Shown here: positions 17,622 through 25,543 of the stretch, one piece after another
Layout: each line of letters opens with the position of its first letter
Numbering within the stretch: the first letter of the stretch is position 1
NCBI GenBank assembly: GCA_017624155.1
Contig: JAGANS010000036.1
Location: 62,001 to 126,000, forward strand
Reading direction: 5' to 3'
From: Muribaculaceae bacterium
Lineage (GTDB): Bacteria; Bacteroidota; Bacteroidia; Bacteroidales; Muribaculaceae
DNA length: 64,000 bases
Program-made: the position numbers and the translations under genes
The notes under the pieces: generated by a model
Told to the model about the DNA's origin: nothing
The model's database searches: none
Seen by the model: only the letters and a program-made list of their open reading frames with translations

Positions 17622-18542
17622 TTATTTAGCGATTTCGTAAACAATCTTTTTGAGTTCAAGAAGATATTTGATGAACCAATCAAAATCTTCGTTCCATTTA
17701 TCCCTCTCTTTGAAGTGTGCCGGACACTCAAATGTGAGCCTGTCAGATTTATTTGCCGGTTTCCATTTGATTTTAACCCCTAAACGCTTTTCCAATTCAG
17801 GGATAGCATCGTGGAAAGTCTTCGCGAGTTCTTTATCATCGTAGATGGTAATGCCGCAGTATTTTATGTTCTTCGGAGTGGTGATTGTCAACTGGAGATA
17901 AATACTGCTTTTGCCGGTGGCGAAGTCATACCAATGTTCTTTGGAGGGTTTTCGCAGAGAAAACTCTTTGACAAGACTACCCTCCGATTCTGCGTAACTC
18001 TTAAACTCAGTCCAATATTCCAGTTTGAAGGCTTCTGTCCGAGATAAGTTTTCTTGTCTCCGCATAGCTTTCGCCCAATCATTAGGGCGCTCCACAACAT
18101 TGAATTTAGGAGCGGGTTGCGACTGACCTATCTTCCATAGTTCAATCTCAATAAGGAAGAACGCAGCTGTCTCATCGGTATGGCTGTTAAGCCACTCTAT
18201 CGCTTGGCGGTGTTCATCCCTTGCCCGCTTCACAATCCATATCACAATCTCGGCATTTTTGCCTGAGGCATAGGTTATGAGTTTGCCGAGATGATCATGG
18301 TTTGTGTCTTCGAGTTGGTTTTCGATAATTATATTTCGCCCGGTGCCTTCCTCCTTTGCGAAAATATCGACACTGAATGTACCGACACTTGACTCCTTTT
18401 CTTCAAGAGTGATGTCGATACCAATAGCCTCACTGAGAAGTTCAAGATTTTCATCCTTGGCAAGCCACGGCGTAAAATCTTGGGCTTCATTTTTCCAAAC
18501 CTCCCGGAGGTCTGTTATTTGAACGAGTTTATCGAGTTTCAT
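17622..18542 (-). CDS. DUF4268-like protein with PD-(D/E)XK nuclease-type fold
   Basis: 306 aa. Residues about 40-110 contain the pattern seen in PD-(D/E)XK enzymes: an acidic strand (SVDIFAKE) followed by IIIENQLE, where a Glu and Gln take the places of E-x-K, and LGKLITYASG with EIVIWIV. The C-terminal third (EYWTEF ... HWYDFATG ... IYLQLTI) resembles DUF4268. Such proteins occur in restriction-like and other accessory loci; DNA cleavage has not been shown for this one and the K-to-Q change leaves activity open. Downstream genes follow at 2, 1 and 8 bases. Confidence 0.7.
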   Translation of the reverse strand: MKLDKLVQITDLREVWKNEAQDFTPWLAKDENLELLSEAIGIDITLEEKESSVGTFSVDIFAKEEGTGRNIIIENQLEDTNHDHLGKLITYASGKNAEIVIWIVKRARDEHRQAIEWLNSHTDETAAFFLIEIELWKIGQSQPAPKFNVVERPNDWAKAMRRQENLSRTEAFKLEYWTEFKSYAESEGSLVKEFSLRKPSKEHWYDFATGKSSIYLQLTITTPKNIKYCGITIYDDKELAKTFHDAIPELEKRLGVKIKWKPANKSDRLTFECPAHFKERDKWNEDFDWFIKYLLELKKIVYEIAK

Positions 18543-18561
18543 AATGCGTTATGCGATTGAA

Positions 18562-18618
18562 GCCGGATGGTCAAGACCTTGGGCTTGATTTACGAAAGCG
18601 CGGCGGCGGTGTCGCAAC
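18562..18618. repeat. 57-bp island repeat, copy R2
   Basis: Same orientation as 15808-15864, seven differences, all transitions. It overlaps the last codons and stop of the 393-aa gene (APPPRF-type tail, here TPPPRFRKSSPRS), while R1 keeps a similar reading frame with no gene attached. Confidence 0.8.
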
Positions 18619-19752
18619 GCCCAAAATTGAGTTCAGAGACAGGATTGCACGATTAACAGTATCACACCATCCTTTAGGAGCAGAAGTATCATCGGCATAT
18701 TCATAAAGGGCAGAGATAAACATATTCACGAGTATCTTCACTCTATCGCGAGAAAGAGTCCACGGGCCATGAGTGATGCAATATTCCCAGTTATCCACCT
18801 GCCGTTCATCTTCCCGGGTAATCCATGAATGATTTTCAAAAGGAATTAGCTTAAGAAATTCATTCTTCATGAAAATAGAGGTTTCTTCATTTTCATGCTG
18901 AAATTCGAGAACCGGCTCAAGGATTTGTAATACCGTATCTTTAAGAACGGCAGCATCAAACTCTTGAGGCAAATTCTCTATCCGAGTTATTAAGATATTG
19001 CTTTTGCTGAGAAAGTCGCGTTTCAATGGGAATGTCATGCGGTAAAGTTCTCCATCAGTAAAAGAGAAAAGTAAACTGTTTTCAAGTTCTTGCTCAATGG
19101 ACTTTACCTCGTGAGTCTTAAATGGTTCAATGTCTTTAAGGAATGTGTATTTGAAATCCTTACCTGATTTGCGAACATCTATGATGAGCAGTTTTACATC
19201 AAATGATTTTTGAGTTGAAGCACTATAAGACCATTGATAAATGAACTGAGAAATTAGATCTTCAATATATGAGAGAAAATCTTTCTTTGTGAAGGTTCGT
19301 TTTAAGACCGAGTCTTTAAGCCTATCCACATCAATACTGATACCGCTATTTGCAAGAATAGTGGCATTAGTATCAATAAACGTATATGCATCATGAACCA
19401 AATCCAAAGAAATAGAAGTTTCCTGATGATTGGTGTTAGAAATGGTAATAGCCGGAGATTCAGAGGCGGTATTTGCTGATATAGGGAGACCTGCACATTC
19501 GATATCTTTTGCCAAACTCAAAATACAATCCTCTACAAAATTATAATTCTTATTTTCGTTATGATGGTGAAGGGCGTTTTTCATAGGTAAGAGATTCCTG
19601 TCCGTATATCCATTGCTCATCAAAAATGTGTAAAGACGGTTAATTAAATCGGAATACGCATCATCCGATTTAATATTTCTCGATTCCTCTGCAAACATTT
19701 TCAAGCGTCTAACAACACCCTCTTGTCTTGCAATTCTAGGGTTTGGGTTCAT
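18571..19752 (-). CDS. Unknown protein, first gene of the island operon
   Basis: 393 aa, no signal peptide. The N-terminal 80 residues are helical and basic (RIARQEGVVRRLKMFAEES); the middle is mixed; the C-terminal part has WSYSAS, WEYCITHGPWTLSRDRV and an APKGW motif. No family recognised. The last 14 residues are encoded by repeat R2, so the original C-terminus may have been different. Upstream of the ATG the frame stays open for about 34 codons without an ATG, GTG or TTG. A good minus-strand promoter lies at 19902-19931. The next gene starts 28 bases after its stop. Confidence 0.6.
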   Translation of the reverse strand: MNPNPRIARQEGVVRRLKMFAEESRNIKSDDAYSDLINRLYTFLMSNGYTDRNLLPMKNALHHHNENKNYNFVEDCILSLAKDIECAGLPISANTASESPAITISNTNHQETSISLDLVHDAYTFIDTNATILANSGISIDVDRLKDSVLKRTFTKKDFLSYIEDLISQFIYQWSYSASTQKSFDVKLLIIDVRKSGKDFKYTFLKDIEPFKTHEVKSIEQELENSLLFSFTDGELYRMTFPLKRDFLSKSNILITRIENLPQEFDAAVLKDTVLQILEPVLEFQHENEETSIFMKNEFLKLIPFENHSWITREDERQVDNWEYCITHGPWTLSRDRVKILVNMFISALYEYADDTSAPKGWCDTVNRAILSLNSILGVATPPPRFRKSSPRS

Positions 19753-19901
19753 ACCAATAAAAGAGAATACCCAAGTAGCATCTGAAGGCCGACCAAAGCC
19801 TGTAACGACTATATGGGTGTCCTCAAAAGGTTCGGCTCTCGCCGTAAGTCTTTGTTATAATTGCTTGGCCATTTTTAGATTAGCGTTACTATTCCTAATT
19901 A

Positions 19902-19931
19902 CAAAATTACAAAGAATTTTTGAGGTGGCAA
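19902..19931 (-). promoter_or_regulatory. Promoter of the island operon
   Basis: Minus strand: TTG at 19929-19931, 19-base spacer, TAATTTTG at 19902-19909. This gives a leader of about 140 bases before the ATG at 19752. The rest of 19753-20030 shows no gene. Confidence 0.6.
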
Positions 19932-19992
19932 TCATTTATGTTGGAAAACACAGCAATATTCATTCACGCCACACTGAAGAGATTAGATGAGA

Positions 19993-20026
19993 AACGCCGC
20001 CGGGGGCTGCTTCCCTCAGCGGCGTT
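19993..20026 (-). terminator. Hairpin after the DUF3945-like gene
   Basis: AACGCCGC pairs with GCGGCGTT around an 18-base loop, five bases past the stop at 20031. No strong T run follows, so termination is uncertain. Confidence 0.4.
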
Positions 20027-20030
20027 GGGT

Positions 20031-20606
20031 TTAGTGTAGTTTGGGCCCTTGTCGGCGTCGCTTGGCTTTTTGTTCATCACGGTAACGGTGAAGGGCCTCT
20101 TCTATGGTAAGTCCGGGATGTCGGCTCAGCCACAGTTTGAAATCATCGGGTAAATCACTACCGTTAGTGAAACCTTCTTGCGGCGGAGTGGTTCCTGCGG
20201 CTGAAACATGGGACAACCGAGTGCCATAGTTTTGCGACTGGGATGCAGTTTGTCCGGCTAAATCCGGATTCGATGAATAGACTCCCGGAGTCATGCGCGG
20301 CTGATTAAATTTTATCCACACGGTAGGCATAGCTCCCTGACATCCGTCAACCCGGATAGCTTTTCCCGCAACGTAATCATTGATCTGTTGCGTCGAAAAC
20401 CGCACACCTTTGTATGATGCGATAGGCACAATGGAGCCATCTGCATACATCCATTGAGACTGAGAATGCAGCGGTTTGTTGTTCGCCAGATGCTTGGAAA
20501 TATTGCCCAGACTGAATCGCCGGTCAATCTTCGAGGCGGAGAAACGCTTACAGCCAACTCCATAGAAGCGGATTATATCAAAAAAATAGCAGTCTTCACG
20601 TCTCAC
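20031..20606 (-). CDS. DUF3945-like mobile-element protein, possibly truncated
   Basis: 191 aa, GTG start; a stop lies five codons upstream. Residues about 65-105 (GVRFSTQQINDYVAGKAIRV) resemble the short repeat of DUF3945/DUF4099 proteins found on Bacteroidota conjugative elements. A Ser/Gln/Thr-rich linker follows, then a basic tail (HRYRDEQKAKRRRQG) that could bind nucleic acid. Full DUF3945 proteins are larger, so this may be a surviving 3' part. The first 40 residues have no obvious relatives and may be out of the original context. Confidence 0.45.
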   Translation of the reverse strand: MRREDCYFFDIIRFYGVGCKRFSASKIDRRFSLGNISKHLANNKPLHSQSQWMYADGSIVPIASYKGVRFSTQQINDYVAGKAIRVDGCQGAMPTVWIKFNQPRMTPGVYSSNPDLAGQTASQSQNYGTRLSHVSAAGTTPPQEGFTNGSDLPDDFKLWLSRHPGLTIEEALHRYRDEQKAKRRRQGPKLH

Positions 20607-20628
20607 TGTCTGGGTGTCTTATTCGGGC

Positions 20629-20766
20629 ATGCGCAACCGTTCTCAATACGAGAATCTCGGAGGTGAAATATTCCATCAGCGTCAGAACAAGGTATATTTG
20701 ATTGAACTCTTCCGCACCCAGAATCAACGAGAACAATCCGAGCTGTCACGATGTTTACATTTGTGA
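20629..20766 (+). CDS. Possible 45-aa protein
   Basis: ATG at 20629 to TGA at 20764-20766. The product starts MRNRSQYENLGGEIFHQRQ and continues as a charged amphipathic helix (VYLIELFRTQNQREQSEL). Codon use is plausible, but there is no close neighbour on the same strand before it, and its end overlaps the -7 element of the fimbrillin operon. It may be a fragment of a mobile-element gene. Confidence 0.3.
   Translation: MRNRSQYENLGGEIFHQRQNKVYLIELFRTQNQREQSELSRCLHL
20756..20763 (+). promoter_or_regulatory. -7 element of the fimbrillin operon
   Basis: TACATTTG fits TAnnTTTG and lies 47 bases before the TTG start at 20810. A small hairpin CGGTC-TCCT-GACCG (20776-20789) follows in the leader. 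The rest of 20607-20809 shows nothing else. Confidence 0.45.
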
Positions 20767-20809
20767 CATTATATCCGGTCTCCTGACCGAAAACTAAAGT
20801 AAAAATTCG

Positions 20810-21460
20810 TTGGTCAATAACTTCATCACCATAATCCGTCTGATTGCGCTGCTGTTGCTTGCCGTGTCGCCTTTTGCAGGAACGGCACAGCCACACACGG
20901 CTCAATGCGTGGATTGCGACAACAACTGCCTTCACATCGCGGTGAAAAACAATCTGCTGCACTACGCTTTGCTGACGCCTGATTTTGGAGTAGAACTTGC
21001 ATTGCCTATGAATTTCTCGGTGGGGGTCGAGGGGATATATGCCTGGTGGAGTAAAGACAAGGCGCACCGCTACTGGCGCATACGCGGCGCTTGGCTCGAC
21101 GCGAACTATTGGTTCGGAGCTGCGACGGGGCACAGAGTATTAACGGGACACCACATCGGCATTTACGGTTCGGCGCATGACTTCGATTTTGAATTCGGCG
21201 GCAAAGGGTGGCAGTCGCGACGTCCGGCTTTGGGTGCGGGCGCGAGTTACGGCTATTCTTTTCGACTGAACAAACGACTCAATCTCGACCTCGGCGTACG
21301 CATCGGATATACAAGTGCACGCATCACTGCCTACCGCCCCGAGTGTGGGAAATATGTCTGCGTCGACCGTTACCGTAAACACTACGTCGGCCTGACAGGT
21401 CTTGCCGTGACGTTGGTATGGTTTCCGGGCCGAGGAGACTTCAATAACCCGACGAAATGA
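20810..21460 (+). CDS. DUF3575-type outer-membrane protein, TTG start
   Basis: 216 aa. The only usable start is TTG at 20810: the frame is closed by TAA at 20795-20797 and the signal peptide (IIRLIALLLLAVSPFAGTA) begins a few residues after it. The mature protein follows the DUF3575 plan: VKNNLLHYALLTPDFGVELA, GVEGIYAWW, then aromatic beta-strands typical of a small barrel, ending with GLAVTLVWFPG. DUF3575 proteins sit beside fimbrillin genes in Bacteroidota and probably help in fimbria assembly at the outer membrane. The stop region overlaps the next start by four bases. Confidence 0.8.
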   Translation: MVNNFITIIRLIALLLLAVSPFAGTAQPHTAQCVDCDNNCLHIAVKNNLLHYALLTPDFGVELALPMNFSVGVEGIYAWWSKDKAHRYWRIRGAWLDANYWFGAATGHRVLTGHHIGIYGSAHDFDFEFGGKGWQSRRPALGAGASYGYSFRLNKRLNLDLGVRIGYTSARITAYRPECGKYVCVDRYRKHYVGLTGLAVTLVWFPGRGDFNNPTK

Positions 21461-22413
21461 ATACCCTGCTATCACATACGCTCATTGCGGTGACGGCGCT
21501 TGCGGCGGCAATGCTTGCTTCGTGCGCCCACAAAGACATCGAGTGTTCCTCCGTAACAAGGGAGATCGAGGTTCTTTTTGAATGGGACAAAGCTCCGCAG
21601 GCACACGTGAAGGGCATGACTCTCTATTTCTACCCTTTGGACAGCTACAGCAAAATCTGGCGATTCGACATTGCCGGGCGCGACGGCGGGCGCGTTGAGC
21701 TGTCGCCAGGACACTACCGAATGATCGCATGCAACAACGACCTGCCTGGAATATGGCTGGAAGACACTGGAAAATTTTCGGGTCTGACTGCGACAGCCGC
21801 CAGTAGAATCGATACCACCACAGTGGCGACTACAGGAATGCTCTACGGAGTAACCGTCCGCGAGATAGAAGTGACGCCCTGCGGCGTGCGCTACACAACA
21901 GCAGACGGAAATATAAAAGAATGCGTGAAAGGACTCGTAAGATGCCAGCCGGATTCGCTGTCGACACAGTTCACCGTGCGACTCACGCACCCGGTTGGAG
22001 CGGGCCGGATAAGGACGGCCTACGCACGACTCGCACCGATAGCATCGGCGATGGTCCTTGACAGTGCTACACCAGTGGGCGAGAATGCGGCTCTATATCT
22101 GGCGCTCTTAAGCGATGACGGCAACAACATGTTAGGCGGCAGAGGCTGTGCTTTTTCGTCGGGTACGCCGGCAAACTCACCTTCGCACCTTTGGGTGCAT
22201 GTGACGAAAGCCGACGGCATGATGGTAAGCCTCGCAGTAGAACTCGCCGACAACAACAGAAACATTCTAAGTCCACACAATGTTATAATTACTATAGACA
22301 GCCTTGACCTGTCGGACGGGAATAACCCTTCGCCAGACGACGTCGGAGGAATCGAAGCAGCCGTCGACGGCTGGACGGCCGTCGAAATCGACGTGGAGGC
22401 TTCAACACGATGA
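21457..22413 (+). CDS. Fimbria-associated lipoprotein, DUF5119-like
   Basis: 318 aa. Lipoprotein signal with lipobox MLASC, then HKDIECSS. Sequence blocks VLFEWDKAP, MTLYFYPLD, GHYRMIACNND and LWVHVTKADG fit the DUF5119 family, Mfa2/FimB-like proteins that anchor or cap fimbriae. It lies between DUF3575 (four-base overlap) and fimbrillin (25-base gap). Family call is by pattern and neighbourhood. Confidence 0.7.
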   Translation: MNTLLSHTLIAVTALAAAMLASCAHKDIECSSVTREIEVLFEWDKAPQAHVKGMTLYFYPLDSYSKIWRFDIAGRDGGRVELSPGHYRMIACNNDLPGIWLEDTGKFSGLTATAASRIDTTTVATTGMLYGVTVREIEVTPCGVRYTTADGNIKECVKGLVRCQPDSLSTQFTVRLTHPVGAGRIRTAYARLAPIASAMVLDSATPVGENAALYLALLSDDGNNMLGGRGCAFSSGTPANSPSHLWVHVTKADGMMVSLAVELADNNRNILSPHNVIITIDSLDLSDGNNPSPDDVGGIEAAVDGWTAVEIDVEASTR

Positions 22414-22438
22414 GAATATTGTAAATTAAAAATCTGAT

Positions 22439-23536
22439 ATGATGACTTCTAATCAACCAAAATTTCCGGCAGTCCTAAGCCTGTCACTGCTCGCGGTCGC
22501 CGCTGTTTCGTGCTCACAGGACGAAGACATTCCGGATTCCACGCAAAAGGCCGACGGCGCTATCCGTTTTGCGGCGACCACTGAGCTTTCGCGCGCCGGC
22601 GATATAACCACCAACAATCTCACCTCGTTCAATGTCTATGCGTATACAGGCACGACATCTGCACCCGTCACGTTCATGGACAACGTTGTTGTGAGCAAGA
22701 CGACCTCGAATGTCTGGACCTATTCACCGATGCAGTACTGGCCCGCGAAACAGGCTGTCGATTTCTATGCTTTCGCTCCAGCCACGTGGGTGGGTTCCGG
22801 CGGCCCGCTCAACCCTGTGGCCTACGACGCACAAAGCGGCACAGAAGACATTGTCTATGCCGTGAGTCCCGACATGACGGGAAACTCCACAACGGCCAAT
22901 GCGCAGGTGGTGTTCAATTTCCGCCACGCCCTTTCCAAACTGACAGTTAAACTGAGTTCGACAAATCCGGACCTCAAGGTAGTGGTCACCAACGTTGCGA
23001 TGGCTAACATCATGACCAAGGGCAACTTCAATTTTCCGACCGGCTCGACCTCTGCCGCGGCTTCGGCAGAAACCGTTGGCAAATGGACAGACCAAAACAC
23101 GCCCTACGCCTACGTCCTCCATTGGTCGCAGTCGCTTTCAGAACAACTTGTGCTCACCTCGACACCTACCGTAATAGCCGCCACCGGACTGGGTCGCGGA
23201 GGGCAGATGTACGTTCTGCCGCAACAACTCACCTACCGCTCGCATGGCACCGGCAGCGATAACTATATCACGGTTCAATGCTCAATCTACGACGCTTCGA
23301 GCGGCGACCGCCTGTGGCCAAACGAGAACACTCCGCCAGAGAACCTGCTCAACGGAAGTAGCACCGGGGACGGACTGCTGAAATTCCCGCTCTCCACGAC
23401 CCGCTATTCCGCGTGGGAACCCGGCGTACACTATATCTACAATCTCGTGATCAATTCCAACGAGGAGATGGGCACTATTGAATTTGGCACTCCTACTGTC
23501 GACACATATATTGATGTTGAACAGACCTACGAATGA
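22439..23536 (+). CDS. Fimbrillin family protein (Mfa-like)
   Basis: 365 aa lipoprotein: lipobox-like AVSC followed by SQDED. Blocks typical of fimbrillin: IRFAATTELSRAG, FNVYAYTG, WPAKQAVDFYAFAP, FNFRHALSKLTVKL, and the C-terminal strand region GVHYIYNLVI with IEFGTPTVDTYIDV, which would be the donor-strand end. Predicted structural or tip subunit of a fimbria; polymerisation would need protease processing as in P. gingivalis fimbriae. Last gene of the operon, followed by a terminator. Confidence 0.85.
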   Translation: MMTSNQPKFPAVLSLSLLAVAAVSCSQDEDIPDSTQKADGAIRFAATTELSRAGDITTNNLTSFNVYAYTGTTSAPVTFMDNVVVSKTTSNVWTYSPMQYWPAKQAVDFYAFAPATWVGSGGPLNPVAYDAQSGTEDIVYAVSPDMTGNSTTANAQVVFNFRHALSKLTVKLSSTNPDLKVVVTNVAMANIMTKGNFNFPTGSTSAAASAETVGKWTDQNTPYAYVLHWSQSLSEQLVLTSTPTVIAATGLGRGGQMYVLPQQLTYRSHGTGSDNYITVQCSIYDASSGDRLWPNENTPPENLLNGSSTGDGLLKFPLSTTRYSAWEPGVHYIYNLVINSNEEMGTIEFGTPTVDTYIDVEQTYE

Positions 23537-23585
23537 CTATCCGGGATAATCAATAGATGACCGGGCTGGAGGAATTATCTTAAAA

Positions 23586-23618
23586 AACAAGTAGTCAGCT
23601 AATTGCCGACTACTTGTT
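23586..23618 (+). terminator. Terminator of the fimbrillin operon
   Basis: Exact 11-bp arms (23586-23596 and 23608-23618; AACAAGTAGTC/GACTACTTGTT), 11-base loop, then TATATATAT. It could also stop transcription from the minus-strand gene ending at 23652. Confidence 0.8.
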
Positions 23619-23651
23619 TATATATATGAGTTGCTGTAAAAGACGGGGTAT

Positions 23652-24692
23652 TCACTCTGCTGCATTTATCTTATCAAGAGGAACAGGATAGTCGATACGA
23701 ATGATATATCTCACCCTTTTAGGCGTTCCATTTAATTTGCCGGGCTCAAATTTGCCTAATTTTTTGACGGCTTCAATGGCGGCTTTCAGATAGTCGTCAG
23801 GGACTGACCGGTTTCTATCTACCGTTATTGTGTTGTGATCTATTTGACCGTCCTCTGAAATAATGAAGCTGACAGCGGCATGACCTTTGATAGAATCCTG
23901 ACTAACCGGAGCGGTTTTTAACAAAATGGCGTACAGGTCATTATTGAACCCTTTGTGGCCACCATTTAAATAATAAGGATTCATGTGTGGGTTTACCAGA
24001 ACCACCGGCTCGTTCACGTTGTCATGAGAAGTCGAATCCTGTTTATGCGTGTTGTCTTGGCTTTCTTTTCCTCTTATAAATATCGCGCCGGGCTCTTTGA
24101 ATCTTATCGGAAGGGTAAAATGTAAGTTTTTCTTTTGGGGAGTATAGTATTTAACGCGGAATTTGGGCAAGGCATTCACAAGCCTTAATGCCTCTTGGTT
24201 GACAGCTTCGTTTTCGCTCGGGCGCCGATAAATCTTCGCATCGCTGATTGAGCCGTCAGGATGGACGGTGAATTCTACCAATACTCTTTCGCTACCCTTG
24301 AATCCTTCGGGAATACGGATGTTTTCATTAATCCATTCTTTGAGTTTTCCGTTGCCTCCGGGAAACTCGCAGCGTGGGTCAAGATTTATAAGATATTTGC
24401 GGTTTTCGGCTTTTATATATTCAAGATATCCGGGCGATACTGTAAAGAATACAGCACGATTGCCATACTCGTCGTTTTTAATTTCGGCCGATTGAATAGA
24501 GTCTGCCTTAATTTCATTTCCATACGCGAGCGGGATCCATTCATTGTTGAAATAGTATAATACGGTTTCGGTGTCATATTCAGTCAGAGGAAATTGAATC
24601 TCCCGAACAATGGTGTCGTTCTCGCAGTAATCCTGCGCGAACGCTACGCAAGACTGAACGATAATCAAGGAAATTAAAAATATTTTTTTCAT
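23652..24692 (-). CDS. Secreted protein with two TonB C-terminal-like domains
   Basis: 346 aa, signal peptide (IFLISLIIVQSCVAFA). Residues about 105-195 read as a TonB_C domain (FPGGNGKLKEWINENI, VLVEFTVHPDGSISDAKI), and about 240-340 as a second (VSFIISEDGQIDHNTI, PGKLNGTPKRVRY). Unlike real TonB there is a cleavable signal in place of a membrane anchor and no Pro-rich spacer, so it likely acts as a soluble periplasmic protein that may bind TonB-dependent receptors or other envelope proteins. Own -7 element upstream. Confidence 0.75.
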   Translation of the reverse strand: MKKIFLISLIIVQSCVAFAQDYCENDTIVREIQFPLTEYDTETVLYYFNNEWIPLAYGNEIKADSIQSAEIKNDEYGNRAVFFTVSPGYLEYIKAENRKYLINLDPRCEFPGGNGKLKEWINENIRIPEGFKGSERVLVEFTVHPDGSISDAKIYRRPSENEAVNQEALRLVNALPKFRVKYYTPQKKNLHFTLPIRFKEPGAIFIRGKESQDNTHKQDSTSHDNVNEPVVLVNPHMNPYYLNGGHKGFNNDLYAILLKTAPVSQDSIKGHAAVSFIISEDGQIDHNTITVDRNRSVPDDYLKAAIEAVKKLGKFEPGKLNGTPKRVRYIIRIDYPVPLDKINAAE

Positions 24693-24750
24693 ATAGTATG
24701 AGGCTGTTATTTACTAAATTGTCGTGGATTGGTCGAGCCCTTTCCGACCT

Positions 24751-24758
24751 CAAAGTTA
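24751..24758 (-). promoter_or_regulatory. -7 element for the TonB-domain gene
   Basis: TAACTTTG on the minus strand, 58 bases before the ATG at 24692. The nearest upstream TTTG (24785-24788) is farther away than usual. Confidence 0.5.
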
Positions 24759-24801
24759 GCAAGGGTAAATGGATTTGGTCTTAACAAATGTATAGACCGC
24801 C

Positions 24802-25374
24802 TTATTTTTTGATGTTCGTGTTTGAATTTTTTGCCAATTCTCGTCTGATTCGGCTGAGATGGTTGGGAGTAATCAACAGAAAAGAGGATAAATCTTTCAA
24901 TGTAACAGTCTCGACAATTTTGGGATATTGTTCACACAATTCTACATAACGCTGACGTGGCGACTTGCGGTAGAGATTAAGCAACCTCATGAATACCATA
25001 TTGAACAGCGATTTGTACTCGTCGAGCAATGAGGGAGAAAGGAATTCCTTGAAAGTCTTTAACGGCACTCGAAGTACTTCGCAATCAGCCCCGGCAACTA
25101 TTGACATCTGGGAGGGGATTCCGTGTAACGAGGAATGGAAATCGGTGATAAATTGGCCCGGAAAGGCGAAATTCACCACTGCTTCATCTCCCGAATCGTT
25201 AAGGGTAACTACTTTGAAATAGCCCGATACCACAAGGGCGGCATAACGAGCGATTGTTCCTTGCTGGACAAAACGCTCTCCTTTTTTATACCGGCACGGT
25301 GTCCCCTGCTCACGGCAGTAATCGATGGCTGCTGTGAGATCCAAAGAATCAATATATAAGTTGAACTGTGCCAT
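24802..25374 (-). CDS. Crp/Fnr-family transcriptional regulator
   Basis: 190 aa, a short member. Residues about 25-115 form the cyclic-nucleotide-binding-type beta-roll (GERFVQQGTIARYAALVVSGYFKV, FPGQFITDFHS), lacking the arginine-containing cAMP pocket, as in many Bacteroidota relatives. The C-terminal part has the helix-turn-helix TLKDLSSFLLITPNHLSRIRREL. Bacteroidota genes of this type often answer to stress or redox cues; the signal here is unknown. Its promoter shares an element with efp. Confidence 0.85.
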   Translation of the reverse strand: MAQFNLYIDSLDLTAAIDYCREQGTPCRYKKGERFVQQGTIARYAALVVSGYFKVVTLNDSGDEAVVNFAFPGQFITDFHSSLHGIPSQMSIVAGADCEVLRVPLKTFKEFLSPSLLDEYKSLFNMVFMRLLNLYRKSPRQRYVELCEQYPKIVETVTLKDLSSFLLITPNHLSRIRRELAKNSNTNIKK

Positions 25375-25383
25375 AAGCGATTA

Positions 25384-25413
25384 CAAAGTTAGCAAAAAAT
25401 CGCGACATAGCGA
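25384..25413 (-). promoter_or_regulatory. Promoter of the Crp-like gene with shared upstream element
   Basis: Minus strand: TAACTTTG (25384-25391), preceded by ATTTTTTGC and GCTATGTCGCG (to 25412). The leader to the ATG at 25374 is very short, about 5 bases beyond the expected start. The same block precedes efp. Confidence 0.55.
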
Positions 25414-25487
25414 CAGAATAAGGCGTATCAGAAAAACAAAAGGCATACACCGGGGAATTATACCATCCGGAAATAAATCATAAAGGT

Positions 25488-25531
25488 AACAAGAAAGCCG
25501 CGCAGGGACAACCCCACGCGGCCTTCTTGTT
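25488..25531 (-). terminator. Terminator of the galacturonate operon
   Basis: 15-bp stem with one mismatch (25488-25502 with 25517-25531; core GCCGCG/CGCGGC), 12 bases past the transketolase stop, ending in TTACCTTTAT on the minus strand. Confidence 0.8.
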
Positions 25532-25543
25532 ATTATAGGTATA

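Larger units (their letters stand above)
15460..20800. mobile_element. tRNA-linked, AT-richer accessory island (integrase not seen)
   Basis: Directly downstream of the tRNA 3' end the base composition becomes visibly AT-richer than on either side. The stretch contains paired TGAACACA repeats, a five-gene minus-strand operon of unfamiliar proteins, two copies of a 57-bp repeat, and a gene resembling conjugative-element DUF3945 proteins. No integrase or transposase is present and no second copy of the tRNA 3' end was found, so the island may be an old or partly deleted integrant. The right edge is placed before the fimbrillin operon and is approximate. Confidence 0.55.

Noticed and set aside
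15440..20800. Second copy of the tRNA 3' end as a right attachment site
   Set aside because: I read through to the fimbrillin operon and found no repeat of the T-stem/acceptor sequence, so the island boundary is not proven.
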